Positions 1 to 6,602 of a DNA stretch of 64,000 nt are shown piece by piece. Within the stretch, counting starts at the first letter, position 1. Each line of letters starts with the position of its first letter. The notes below the pieces were generated by a model. That model did no database searches, had not been told where the DNA came from, and saw nothing but the letters and a program-made list of their open reading frames with translations. The position numbers and the translations under genes were made by a program. The stretch covers positions 1 through 64,000 of the forward strand of contig CAJUDS010000005.1 in assembly GCA_910585345.1 (NCBI GenBank), read 5' to 3'. The DNA is from an uncultured Lachnospiraceae bacterium (GTDB lineage Bacteria > Bacillota > Clostridia > Lachnospirales > Lachnospiraceae).

Positions 1-283
<283 letters not shown>

Positions 284-303
284 CTAAATTCATTATAGCG
301 CAT

Positions 304-504
304 TTATCCCTGTTTGTCATTGGGCGGTTTGACGGTTTCCGATTTTATGAGCCGTATCATCTTGTCGCGGAGCCGTTCCGAGCCGCCGCAGGAGGTAGAT
401 ACTTCATAGTATGTGCCGCCGATTTTGTAGCAGACGGTTTCCTCTGTCGGTTTCCCTTTTTCGGGCAGATAGCCGCTGTCCTTGATTTCCGGTTCCCAAT
501 CCAT
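304..504 (-). CDS. tnpW: TnpW family transposon-encoded protein
   Basis: A 66-residue protein. The ATG at 504-502 follows a purine-rich GAGGAAGGGAAAAG site; longer upstream reading has no support. The core VCYKIGGTYYEVSTSC followed by SERLRDKMIRLI is the pattern of the small TnpW family found with large serine recombinases in Tn4451-like and related clostridial elements. The molecular role of TnpW is not established. It stands just upstream of the recombinase and is probably co-transcribed with it. No transmembrane segment is evident. Confidence 0.8.
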   Translation of the reverse strand: MDWEPEIKDSGYLPEKGKPTEETVCYKIGGTYYEVSTSCGGSERLRDKMIRLIKSETVKPPNDKQG

Positions 505-644
505 TCTTTTCCCTTCCTCGTATTGTAAAGTAGTAGTGTTTATAGTCCCTCTCCAAGGACTGTATGCTATACTGTTGGAGATACTGTGGATTGTTTTTCT
601 CCTCCTTTCGTATTTGCTAAATGATAAGTTTCGGAGCAAGCATA

Positions 645-748
645 GGAAAAGGGTACCCTTTTCCGTAAATCTGTCCGTCCGCGCTATGGCTTGCCGGACA
701 GATTTTGCTTGTTGGGGCGTTGGTCGCCAGTGGCGACCGTTTAACGCC
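645..748. other. Cluster of strong palindromes, candidate oriT or control region
   Basis: Within the gene-free stretch 505-1004 there are three strong inverted repeats in a row. 645-664 is a perfect 20-base palindrome centred on GGTACC. 667-677 pairs with 695-705 (11 bases) and is followed by a T-rich run, so it may also act as a terminator. 716-748 is a nested stem: GGCGTT (716-721) with AACGCC (743-748) outside, and GGTCGCC (722-728) with GGCGACC (732-738) inside, around AGT. Such nested stems beside mobilization genes often mark transfer origins. No relaxase is visible in the window, so the oriT reading is inference. Confidence 0.35.
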
Positions 749-939
749 GACCGAGCCGACAGGCGAGACGTATCCCAAACCCTCTTGAAAACCCTCTCAC
801 TACCTACAACACCGCACAGGGCGGTTTTGACGGAATTTTGAGAGAAATTTTTCAAAAAGTTCTCTTTGTTTCTTAATACGGGGGAGTTTTGGAAATGCCA
901 AATATCAATCCTAGTTTCTTATGGTTCTTATGCTGATAC

Positions 940-968
940 TTATATTTATTCGGTTTGCCGTATATAAT
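940..968 (+). promoter_or_regulatory. Putative promoter for the 1005 gene cluster
   Basis: A perfect -10 hexamer TATAAT lies at 963-968, 17 bases after a weak -35 TTATAT at 940-945. It lies about 35 bases before the start codon at 1005, with a ribosome site AAAGGGTG between. It could drive the small helix-turn-helix gene and the DUF5131 gene behind it. Confidence 0.45.
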
Positions 969-1004
969 GATAGCTGACAAAATTTTAAGAAAGGGTGAAT
1001 GAAA

Positions 1005-1178
1005 ATGTTAGAGTATATCTCTGCCCCGGAAGCGGCGAAGAAATGGGGCATTTCAGAAAGACGGGTACAAAAGCTATGTGAGGAAAACCGCATACCCGGC
1101 GTGGCAAAATTCAGCCGTATGTGGCTGATACCAAAGGACGCGGAAAAACCGACTGATAAGCGGAAAAGACAAAATTAA
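1005..1178 (+). CDS. Small helix-turn-helix DNA-binding protein
   Basis: A 57-residue protein, starting MLEYISAPEAAKKWGISERR and ending in a basic tail (DKRKRQN). SAPEAAKKWGISERRVQKLCEENRIPG is a winged-helix/MerR-excisionase type DNA-binding unit: a first helix with AAKKWG, a recognition helix around SERRVQKLC, then the wing residues FSRMWLIPKD. Proteins of this size and shape on integrative elements are usually excisionases or local repressors. AAAGGGTG stands before the ATG. The next gene (DUF5131) starts 16 bases after its stop, so the two are probably one transcript. Whether it acts on that gene or on element excision cannot be told. Confidence 0.7.
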   Translation: MLEYISAPEAAKKWGISERRVQKLCEENRIPGVAKFSRMWLIPKDAEKPTDKRKRQN

Positions 1179-1194
1179 AACGGGAGGTATATTT

Positions 1195-1902
1195 ATGGGA
1201 ATGTGGAACCCTTGGCGCGGGTGTCATAGATACAGTACAGGCTGTAAATATTGCTATATTCATAAAGGGGATTGTAAAAAAGGAATTGATACAGATATTG
1301 TTGCGAAAACAGAAAAGTTTTACGCCCCGATTGTAAAAAACAAAAACGGAACTTATAAAATGAAATCCTGTCAAACGGTTTATGTGTGCTTTTCATCAGA
1401 TTTCTTAATAGAGGACGCTGATAAGTGGCGTACTGAATGTTGGGAAATGATACGGGAACGCTCCGACTTACAGTTTCTTTTTTTAACAAAACGAATTGAG
1501 AGATTTTTAGATTGTATTCCGCATGATTGGCAAGAGGGGTACGAAAACGTTACGGTTGGCTGCACGATTGAAAATCAAGAAAATGCAGATTACCGCTTGG
1601 GTATTTTTTCCAGACTACCTATCAAACATAAAAATATCATTTGTCAGCCGTTAATTGAAAATATCATTCTCTCTGGATATTTACGCGATATAGAATTAGT
1701 TGTTGTTGGCGGGGAGTCTGACAAAAATGCAAGACCGCTTAACTATGACTGGGTATTGCAGATACGGCAACAATGTGTTTCCCATAACGTACATTTTGAG
1801 TTTCGACAGTGTGGAACATATTTTATCAAGGACGGAAAAAGATACACGCTATCTACTCGTGACCTATGCAGTCAGGCGAGAAAGGCAAATATCAATTTTT
1901 GA
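1195..1902 (+). CDS. DUF5131 (phage Gp37/Gp68) three-cysteine protein
   Basis: A 235-residue protein with a good GGGAGG site before the ATG. It opens with WNPWRGCHRYSTGCKYCYI, giving Cys10, Cys17 and Cys20 in a C-x6-C-x2-C pattern. This is the hallmark of DUF5131, a radical-SAM-like family first seen in phages. Later blocks FLTKRIERF, VTVGCTIENQENADYRL and VVGGESDKNARPLNYDWV also match that family. Radical SAM chemistry with a 4Fe-4S cluster is plausible but unproven for the family. In other genomes these proteins are often paired with a TcmP (three-Cys-motif partner) protein; none is visible here. It sits among accessory genes of the integrative element and may be cargo for defence or nucleic acid modification. 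Confidence 0.85.
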   Translation: MGMWNPWRGCHRYSTGCKYCYIHKGDCKKGIDTDIVAKTEKFYAPIVKNKNGTYKMKSCQTVYVCFSSDFLIEDADKWRTECWEMIRERSDLQFLFLTKRIERFLDCIPHDWQEGYENVTVGCTIENQENADYRLGIFSRLPIKHKNIICQPLIENIILSGYLRDIELVVVGGESDKNARPLNYDWVLQIRQQCVSHNVHFEFRQCGTYFIKDGKRYTLSTRDLCSQARKANINF

Positions 1903-2015
1903 ATAGCCACCTCTCTTTTTTGTGCAGGGATAGAGAGGAAAAATTTAAGGATAAGCCTTATAATGATAAAGACAAATTTATGTCCAAAAAACAGAATAAA
2001 GGCGGGAGGTATCTT

Positions 2016-2867
2016 ATGGAATGGGTTGAAAGATTAAACCAAAGCATGAATTATATTGAGGAAAACTTGACAGGCGAAATTGACTATGAACAGCTTGGAC
2101 GGATTGCTTGCTGCTCCGCCTATCATTATCAGAGAATGTTTACTTATATGGCGGGTATCACATTGGCAGAATATATCCGAAGAAGAAAAATGTCGTTAGC
2201 GGCGGTTGACTTGCAGGGCGGGGATAAACGGATTATTGATATTGCAGAGAAGTATGGCTACCGTTCCCCGACCGCATTTAATAGAGCATTTCAATCTTTT
2301 CATGGGATAGCCCCCTCGTCTGTGAAAGATGAGGGCGCGCCGGTGAAATCCTTTTCCCCCATTGTGTTTAGAATTGCTGTGAAAGGAGCAACAGAAATGA
2401 ATTATAGAATTGAAACAAAAGAAGCATTTCGTATTATAGGTGTATCAGCACCGCTTGATAAGGAAATCCAAAATAACTTTATGATTGTGCCTTCGATGTG
2501 GCAGGACGCCACTGTAAACGGAACAATACAGAAATTAGCGGGAATGATGGACACGCCGCCAATGGGACTTTTGGGTGTGAGTGCCTGTAATAGTGAAAAA
2601 CAATGGAAATATTTTATTGCCGTTTCCAGTACAAAAACGAGCGGTGAGTTTGAAGAATATACTGTTCCCGCATCCACCTGGGCAATCTTTTCCGGAACAG
2701 GTACAAACCAGTCCATACAGGAATTAGAGCAGCGGATTATAACAGAGTGGCTTCCGACCTCCGGATATGAATATGCCAATGCTCCCGATATTGAGGTTTA
2801 CTTAAATCCAGACCCGCAGAACGCGCAATATGAGGTATGGGTACCCGTAGTAAAGAAAAAAGGATAA
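2016..2867 (+). CDS. AraC family regulator with GyrI-like effector-binding domain
   Basis: A 283-residue protein. The ATG at 2016 follows GGGAGG; in-frame codons further upstream overlap the DUF5131 gene and have no ribosome site. Residues 1-105 hold two AraC-type helix-turn-helix motifs (YEQLGRIACCSAYHYQRMF and IIDIAEKYGYRSPTAFNRAFQSFHGIAPS). Residues 125-283 form a GyrI-like/AraC effector domain, starting MNYRIETKEAFRIIGVS and ending DIEVYLNPDPQNAQYEVWVPV. This is the layout of MarA/Rob-like regulators such as the BltR-type multidrug sensors, which bind small hydrophobic or cationic molecules. The next gene begins 11 bases after its stop, so they are probably co-transcribed. The ligand and targets are unknown. 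Confidence 0.88.
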   Translation: MEWVERLNQSMNYIEENLTGEIDYEQLGRIACCSAYHYQRMFTYMAGITLAEYIRRRKMSLAAVDLQGGDKRIIDIAEKYGYRSPTAFNRAFQSFHGIAPSSVKDEGAPVKSFSPIVFRIAVKGATEMNYRIETKEAFRIIGVSAPLDKEIQNNFMIVPSMWQDATVNGTIQKLAGMMDTPPMGLLGVSACNSEKQWKYFIAVSSTKTSGEFEEYTVPASTWAIFSGTGTNQSIQELEQRIITEWLPTSGYEYANAPDIEVYLNPDPQNAQYEVWVPVVKKKG

Positions 2868-2878
2868 CCGAGGGACTT

Positions 2879-3358
2879 ATGGACGAGAAATTTAATATGT
2901 TCATGGAAACAGTTGACGAGCGTTTCCGTAACTTTGTGAACGAAATCAACGAGTATTTGACAGAGAATGGCTGTAAATGCGATGTAAAATTGCAAAAAAG
3001 CGGTTATGTTGTGTCCTATGTATTAAATAGCAGCAAAAAAACTCTGGCAACATTCATATCCCGAAAAACGGGAATGAAGCTCCGCATTTATCCCGAGCAT
3101 ATACAAGAATACCAGAGCTTTCTTGATACATTGCCCGAAAAGGTAAAAAAGGAAATTAAGAAAGCGTCTGTCTGCAAACGGCTTATCAATCCCGACGACT
3201 GTAATCCGAAATGTATAATGGGATATACTTTTGTATTGGATAATGAGCAATACCAGAAATGCCGTTACATGGCATTTCAACCTACATCGAGTGAGGAAAA
3301 CAATCCCGTACATAAAGCAGTTTTTAGAGAAAGAATTGTGGGCGGGTTCCGGTTATGA
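2879..3358 (+). CDS. Conserved hypothetical protein, 159 residues
   Basis: Reading from ATG 2879 gives a 159-residue protein starting MDEKFNMFMETVDERFRNFV. I do not recognise a named family. It has a charged helical start, a middle with LRIYPEHIQEYQSFLDTLPEKVKKEIKKA, and a Cys-containing part (VCKRLINPDDCNPKCIMGY) with three cysteines, which may bind metal. There is no signal peptide and no membrane segment. It follows the AraC/GyrI gene by 11 bases and overlaps the next gene by four bases (ATGA), so the three genes look translationally coupled. A role tied to the ligand sensed by the regulator is possible but is inference only. Confidence 0.7.
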   Translation: MDEKFNMFMETVDERFRNFVNEINEYLTENGCKCDVKLQKSGYVVSYVLNSSKKTLATFISRKTGMKLRIYPEHIQEYQSFLDTLPEKVKKEIKKASVCKRLINPDDCNPKCIMGYTFVLDNEQYQKCRYMAFQPTSSEENNPVHKAVFRERIVGGFRL

Positions 3359-3552
3359 GTAAGAAAGATATTATGACAGACTGGGTGCATTGCCCTATAT
3401 GTGGAAATAAAACGAGGTTACAGCTACGAGTAGATACAGAGTTAAAAAACTTTCCACTCTACTGTCCGAAATGCAAGCGGAAAAGTTTGATTGATGCAAA
3501 AAATTTACAGATAACAGTGATTAAAAGTCTTGACACAAAGATACAAAGCTGA
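3355..3552 (+). CDS. Cysteine-rich KTR domain protein
   Basis: A 65-residue protein whose ATG overlaps the stop of the gene before it. An alternative start is ATG 3373 (MTDWVHCP...). The pattern WVHCPICGNKTRLQLR, then ELKNFPLYCPKCKRKSLIDAKNLQITVI, has two CPxC pairs forming a small zinc ribbon with the KTR signature. This is the cysteine-rich KTR family, a small protein of unknown role often carried on conjugative elements of Clostridia. Nucleic acid binding is a reasonable guess from the zinc ribbon. It is the last gene before two hairpins at 3622 and 3694, so it probably closes this transcript. Confidence 0.85.
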   Translation: MSKKDIMTDWVHCPICGNKTRLQLRVDTELKNFPLYCPKCKRKSLIDAKNLQITVIKSLDTKIQS

Positions 3553-3621
3553 ACAACAAAGCGACCTATTCCCGTATATTGGGAGAAAAATATATTATCA
3601 AAGAGCCAGACGCATAGACGC

Positions 3622-3665
3622 AGAGCCGATAACAAGCAGGATTTTGAACTGCTGTTATCGGCTCT
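3622..3665 (+). terminator. Strong hairpin after the KTR gene
   Basis: AGAGCCGATAACAAGCAG at 3622-3639 pairs with its near-complement ending at 3664; one extra A on the left is the only flaw. The loop is about nine bases. The stem is followed only by TTACTTTG, so termination strength is uncertain. It may act with the next hairpin. Confidence 0.6.
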
Positions 3666-3693
3666 TACTTTGATAGTAAACTTTATCTGCCGC

Positions 3694-3735
3694 ACGACGG
3701 CAAAAGAAAAAAAGCCGTCGTTTCTTTTTATCCTT
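3694..3735 (+). terminator. Rho-independent terminator
   Basis: ACGACGGC at 3694-3701 pairs perfectly with GCCGTCGT at 3714-3721 over a 12-base A-rich loop, followed by a T-rich run (TTCTTTTTATCC). This is a standard terminator for the KTR transcript. The purine-rich loop would make it weaker in the other direction. Confidence 0.7.
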
Positions 3736-3790
3736 TCAAGAAATAACATGGTATCACTGTTAAAAACGGTGGATAAAGGAGGCAGCCGCC

Positions 3791-3901
3791 ATGAAGCACA
3801 TACCCTATCGACAAAATCTGACGGTTATTGACTTATCAAAAAAAGTCCGTCCACCGTCGGGCAAAATTCCGCTCATGAATATGAACTGTCTAATCATTTA
3901 G
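3791..3901 (+). CDS. Possible 36-residue peptide or leader
   Basis: An ATG at 3791 follows GGAGGCAGCCGCC and opens a 36-codon frame, MKHIPYRQNLTVIDLSKKVR through to MNCLII. I do not recognise it. It lies in the 450-base gap between the KTR gene and the sigma-like gene and could be a leader peptide, a truncated gene remnant, or chance. The good ribosome site is the only positive evidence. Confidence 0.35.
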   Translation: MKHIPYRQNLTVIDLSKKVRPPSGKIPLMNMNCLII

Positions 3902-4003
3902 TACGTTTTATAATACATATTACTTAAATGCCTATGCCGCTTTATGCTGCATGGGTGTTTGTTGTAATAGCCCCCTACTGGGAAGAAAGGGGGGTGAGAG
4001 AAA

Positions 4004-4405
4004 ATGAGATATTCAGAACAGTTCATGGAACATATCGGATATGCTTTCCATGTGTTCTGCAAGGTTGTCCTGCGCCATGAAGCTATGAACGCATGGCGGG
4101 ATTTGAAGCGGAAAGTAGAACGGGAAATATCCCTCGACTATCTGATGTCGGAAAGATATTTTGAACCGTCTGCTATGGACAGTTACTTTGAAAAGCAGGA
4201 CAAGCCAACCGTATTTCTCGTGTTGGGAAAGGAAGTTATCGTTGATGATGAACGGTTAGCAACGGCATTATCAAGATTACCGGAATTAAGACGGGAAGTT
4301 CTGTTGCTTTATTACTTCGTTGGCTATCGTGATGAAGCAATCGGCAGACTGTACGGACGTTGCAGGAGTACGATAAACCGCAGGAGAAATGTTGCACTGA
4401 AATAG
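4004..4405 (+). CDS. Sigma-70-like element regulator, truncated by an amber codon
   Basis: A 133-residue protein related to the small sigma-70 region 4 proteins of conjugative elements (Tn916 Orf7-like). Region 4 shows in LATALSRLPELRREVLLLYYFVGYRDEAIGRLYGRCRSTINRRRNVALK. The stop TAG at 4403-4405 sits where the frame otherwise continues 18 sense codons, starting LRKEWERLKHDEQE, to a TGA at 4460-4462 that overlaps the start of the next gene. The open continuation and the overlap suggest a single C-to-T change (CAG to TAG). The loss removes the basic end of the recognition helix region and uncouples the downstream gene. The remaining protein may be weakened or inactive. Confidence 0.8.
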   Translation: MRYSEQFMEHIGYAFHVFCKVVLRHEAMNAWRDLKRKVEREISLDYLMSERYFEPSAMDSYFEKQDKPTVFLVLGKEVIVDDERLATALSRLPELRREVLLLYYFVGYRDEAIGRLYGRCRSTINRRRNVALK

Positions 4406-4433
4406 CTACGGAAAGAATGGGAGAGATTAAAAC

Positions 4434-4637
4434 ATGATGAACAAGAAGCTGATACCTTATGAGGTAATCGAAAAAGCTGTTGCCGGAGAGCCGGAAGCGG
4501 TAGACACAGTATTGCGGTATTACACTGCACACGTCAAATATCTGTCTATGTATAAAGGGCATATCAATGACGATACACAAGACAGATTAAAGGCAAAATT
4601 GGTTGAAGCCATATTGAAATTCCGCTTCGACCGATAG
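4434..4637 (+). CDS. Helix-turn-helix protein, Tn916 Orf8-like
   Basis: A 67-residue protein starting MMNKKLIPYEVIEKAVAGEP. The family (helix-turn-helix 16, Orf8 of Tn916) pairs with the sigma-like gene just upstream in many conjugative elements and is thought to act in regulation of transfer or excision. Features: LIPYEVIEKAVAGEPEAVDTVL, then YYTAHVKYLS and a C-terminal helix DDTQDRLKAKLVEAILKFRFDR. The start at 4434 (ATG ATG) lies inside the original, uninterrupted end of the sigma-like frame, a coupling now lost through the amber codon. In related elements excisionase and integrase genes would come next; here only repeats follow. Confidence 0.85.
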   Translation: MMNKKLIPYEVIEKAVAGEPEAVDTVLRYYTAHVKYLSMYKGHINDDTQDRLKAKLVEAILKFRFDR

Positions 4638-4643
4638 GGAGTA

Positions 4644-4713
4644 GCAAAGACAGGAAAAGCTGTCAAGGGTAAACTTCGCGCTGCGCGCCCTTGACAGCTT
4701 TTCCCGTCTTTGC
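4644..4713. repeat. Long inverted repeat at the element end
   Basis: A 26-base arm at 4644-4669 (starting GCAAAGACAGGAAAAGC) pairs with 4688-4713 with one mismatch, around an 18-base GC-rich loop. It starts seven bases after the stop of the Orf8-like gene. It may terminate that transcript (the descending arm holds CTTTTCCC) or form a recombination or transfer site. Confidence 0.75.
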
Positions 4714-4727
4714 TAATGGGTAATCAA

Positions 4728-4759
4728 GAGGGCGAAATCAGTAGACTGCTTTCGCCCTC
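4728..4759. repeat. Perfect 10-base inverted repeat
   Basis: GAGGGCGAAA at 4728-4737 pairs perfectly with TTTCGCCCTC at 4750-4759 over a 12-base loop. There is no T-run after it on either strand, so a simple terminator is unlikely. Confidence 0.6.
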
Positions 4760-4853
4760 AATCTAGTATGGAATGTTTGTTACACGATAGAGGGTGTTTC
4801 TCGCTTGATTTAAGCGCATTACAGCGACGATAAGGACAAGGATAAAGGTTTTA

Positions 4854-5243
4854 TACTCCTACCCTTAAAAACGGTGTTCTATTGCGTAACATAGTCAACA
4901 ATATTTCTTTGTACTGCCGTTCTCATTCCATTCTTTTCCATTCCTGCGGCTTTGCCGCTATATGGTGTTTCAAAGGAGAGGGGTTAGGGGAAAGGATAGG
5001 AAAGGAATCGGTATTTGATTAAATCCATATTTGGTTTTTCTTTAGTTAGTTATATCTTTATTTAATTGCGTTGTTCAAAATCCGTCTAATCCAATCGCTT
5101 TATAAAACTACTACTTTTTTGGGTAGGTATGTTACGCAGTAAAGGTTAAAAAGTCCTTGATTTATGCGGCTTTCAGAGCATGGAAAACACTTAGACGATA
5201 TTTTATATCCCTACCCTCAAAAATGGCGTTCTACTGCGTAACA
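4854..5243. repeat. Paired 38-base direct repeats plus inverted core, integrative-element end
   Basis: Two 38-base copies, 4854-4891 and 5206-5243, match at most positions (TACCCT, AAAAA, GTTCTA, TGCGTAACA are shared). An inverted copy of the core GTTACGCAGTA lies at 5131-5141. The stretch 4760-5246 has no gene I can support; it also has a purine-rich tract (4971-5009). Repeats of this kind near an element end could bind a recombinase or replication initiator. The binding protein is not identifiable from this window. Confidence 0.6.
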
Positions 5244-5246
5244 AAA

Positions 5247-5288
5247 AGCAGAGAACCGACCACTAATGAAAGTGATATGTTCTCTGCT
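5247..5288. terminator. Hairpin near the right end of the element
   Basis: AGCAGAGAAC at 5247-5256 pairs perfectly with GTTCTCTGCT at 5279-5288 over a 22-base loop, then CTTGTTTGC. It follows directly on the second 38-base repeat. It may be a terminator or part of the element end. Confidence 0.5.
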
Positions 5289-5356
5289 CTTGTTTGCACC
5301 CTGTTTGTCAGCGTTGATGATAAGTTGCTGTAATATTTCCTTATCAACGTAAAACT

Positions 5357-5471
5357 AAGGGAAAGAAACGCTCTTTTTCGTGGTGACTGTTTCATTTTAC
5401 GGAATCATTTTTATATGGCGGCGGCTGTCACAAAAATGTTTACAATTTGTTGATTCATCCGTTTGTCGTGG
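5357..5471 (+). repeat. Promoter-proximal repeat, copy 1
   Basis: 5357-5419 matches 46348-46410 at 58 of 63 positions, including a 32-base identical run (5388-5419). 5422-5471 then matches 46478-46529 with more differences. Copy 1 lacks about 67 bases that copy 2 has between the two blocks. Copy 1 ends 17 bases before the -35 box of the tRNA-Gly promoter; copy 2 ends 17 bases before the -35 box proposed for 46608. The loss of similarity left of 5357 may mark the chromosomal border of the mobile element. Confidence 0.75.
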
Positions 5472-5488
5472 GCATTTCAGAAAAACAG

Positions 5489-5517
5489 TTGACTTTTATA
5501 ATGGGGTTTGTTATCAT
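5489..5517 (+). promoter_or_regulatory. Promoter of tRNA-Gly
   Basis: TTGACT (5489-5494) and TATCAT (5512-5517) are 17 bases apart and lie about 33 bases upstream of the tRNA. Confidence 0.65.
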
Positions 5518-5549
5518 AAATAGCGTGTTAATAAAATATAATTTTGTAT

Positions 5550-5620
5550 GCGGGTGTAGTTCAATGGTAGAACACCAGCCTTCCAAGCTGGATACGTGGG
5601 TTCGATTCCCATCACCCGCT
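5550..5620 (+). tRNA. tRNA-Gly (anticodon TCC)
   Basis: The 71-base sequence folds as a cloverleaf. The acceptor stem is GCGGGTG (5550-5556) with CACCCGC (5613-5619) and discriminator T at 5620. The anticodon stem CCAGC/GCTGG encloses CTTCCAA, giving anticodon TCC, which reads GGA and GGG glycine codons. The T loop is TTCGATT. No CCA is encoded, so it must be added after transcription. I saw no second copy of its 3' end elsewhere in the window, so there is no direct evidence that the element used this tRNA as its target. Confidence 0.97.
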
Positions 5621-5656
5621 GTTTTTCTGTAAAGGGAGCTTTGTTTTCCCGATCCA

Positions 5657-5941
5657 TCAGACTGCTTTGATTAAATCCAGTTCTTTGAGCATAGCAACCG
5701 AATCTTTCATGCCCTGTATATATGCCAGTTCACTGTATCTGAAATTGCATTCGTTATTGGCTGTCAGCAGACGGTCTACTGCAAGGCTTTGGTCTTTTGT
5801 CAATCCATATCCCTTTAACTGTTCCGATAATTCTTCCAATAGCTTGTTCTTTTTCAGATATTCCCGCTCCTCTGATGCGACTTTATCAAACCGCTCTGCA
5901 GTCATCTTTGCTGCAATTACCCGTAAAATGCCTTCTTCCAT
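5657..5941 (-). CDS. Hypothetical protein, about 94 residues
   Basis: Start ATG at 5941-5939 (MEEGILRVIAAKMTAERFDK) follows GAGG with nine bases between; a longer frame from 5986 runs through a terminator-like hairpin and is less likely. The protein is helical and charged, ends with YSELAYIQGMKDSVAMLKELDLIKAV, and has no membrane segment. I do not recognise a family with confidence; the end has the feel of small DUF6809-like proteins of Clostridia. It is a single gene between the tRNA and azlCD, reading the other way. Confidence 0.65.
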   Translation of the reverse strand: MEEGILRVIAAKMTAERFDKVASEEREYLKKNKLLEELSEQLKGYGLTKDQSLAVDRLLTANNECNFRYSELAYIQGMKDSVAMLKELDLIKAV

Positions 5942-5967
5942 ATTAGCTGCCTCATTCCTATTTGCCA

Positions 5968-6007
5968 ATAAAAAAGGACTGTGCACTTTAATAAGCCACA
6001 GCCCTTT
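5968..6007 (-). terminator. Terminator-like hairpin just before the 5941 gene
   Basis: Read on the minus strand, AAAGGGCTGTG (6007-5997) pairs with CACAGTCCTTT (5983-5973) with one G-T type mismatch, followed by a T-run. It ends about 27 bases before the start codon at 5941. It may end a short upstream transcript or act as an attenuator for the gene. Further upstream, CGACGACA/TGTCGTCG forms another perfect 8-base stem near 6034-6060. Confidence 0.55.
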
Positions 6008-6256
6008 AGACCCCGACTCTCACCGAGGAGGACAACGACGACAAACCCACCTGTCGTCGAAGTATCCCGGCGAGAAATCAAAAACGAGGTGTAAGGCATG
6101 CGTCCACACCTCCACCCCGTGTATCTTAAAGGCAGCGACATTGTTCCCTTCAACAGCACAAAAACATTGTAATCAAGATAAAATTGCTTTATAATAATTC
6201 TTGCGTGTATCGTGGACAACGTCCATATCGTGCGGTAGCTGTTTTACCAAACCTTG

Positions 6257-6282
6257 CTGCAGGGAGCTGCAACTCCCTGCAG
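6257..6282. repeat. Perfect 10-base stem-loop
   Basis: CTGCAGGGAG (6257-6266) and CTCCCTGCAG (6273-6282) are exact complements around a six-base loop. It lies in the gene-free stretch 5942-6602 between a minus gene and azlC, with no T-run on either side. The stem could be part of a small RNA or a shared operator. Confidence 0.6.
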
Positions 6283-6363
6283 TGGTACACCGTTATGTTC
6301 TGATTTCTCTTGCAATATTTTAGCATAACTGCTCCGTTTAGACAAGTGGCAAAACAGGTATGT

Positions 6364-6437
6364 CATGGAAATCAATTTTTCGTTCATTGGAACACGAATC
6401 AAATATTTGTGCAAAAAACGAAAGATTGATTTCCATG
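6364..6437. repeat. 21-base inverted repeat upstream of azlC
   Basis: Arm 6364-6384 (starts CATGGAAATCAAT) pairs with 6417-6437 with one mismatch, around a 32-base loop. It ends 165 bases before the azlC start. There is no T-run, so it is not a standard terminator. It might be an operator, a structured leader or a small foldback element. Confidence 0.7.
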
Positions 6438-6602
6438 CGCATATGCCAGGAGAAGTGCAAGAAGGAACATTGTATGAATATTCAGGGGTGGTTTCCCCGG
6501 ATTGCTGACGGTATGAACTTCTATTCGTGCCTTAGGCAGGAAGAATGTAGACTGCTAACTGTTCAAGCGTTTGGCAGTATATTTTAAATAAGGAAAAAGA
6601 AA

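Noticed and set aside
304..855. Long minus frame of 183 codons including tnpW
   Set aside because: The upstream part crosses strong palindromes and has no ribosome site; the internal ATG at 504 has a good site and gives the normal TnpW length.
5550..5620. tRNA-Gly as attachment site of the element
   Set aside because: No repeat of the tRNA 3' end was seen elsewhere in the window, and the visible recombinase is a serine type, which does not usually use tRNA genes.
5917..6219. Minus frame of 100 codons before the 5941 gene
   Set aside because: It runs straight through a terminator-like hairpin and an internal perfect stem, and its sequence is of poor protein quality.
6360..6587. Plus frame of 75 codons before azlC
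   Set aside because: It overlaps both arms of the 21-base inverted repeat, has no ribosome site and no family likeness.
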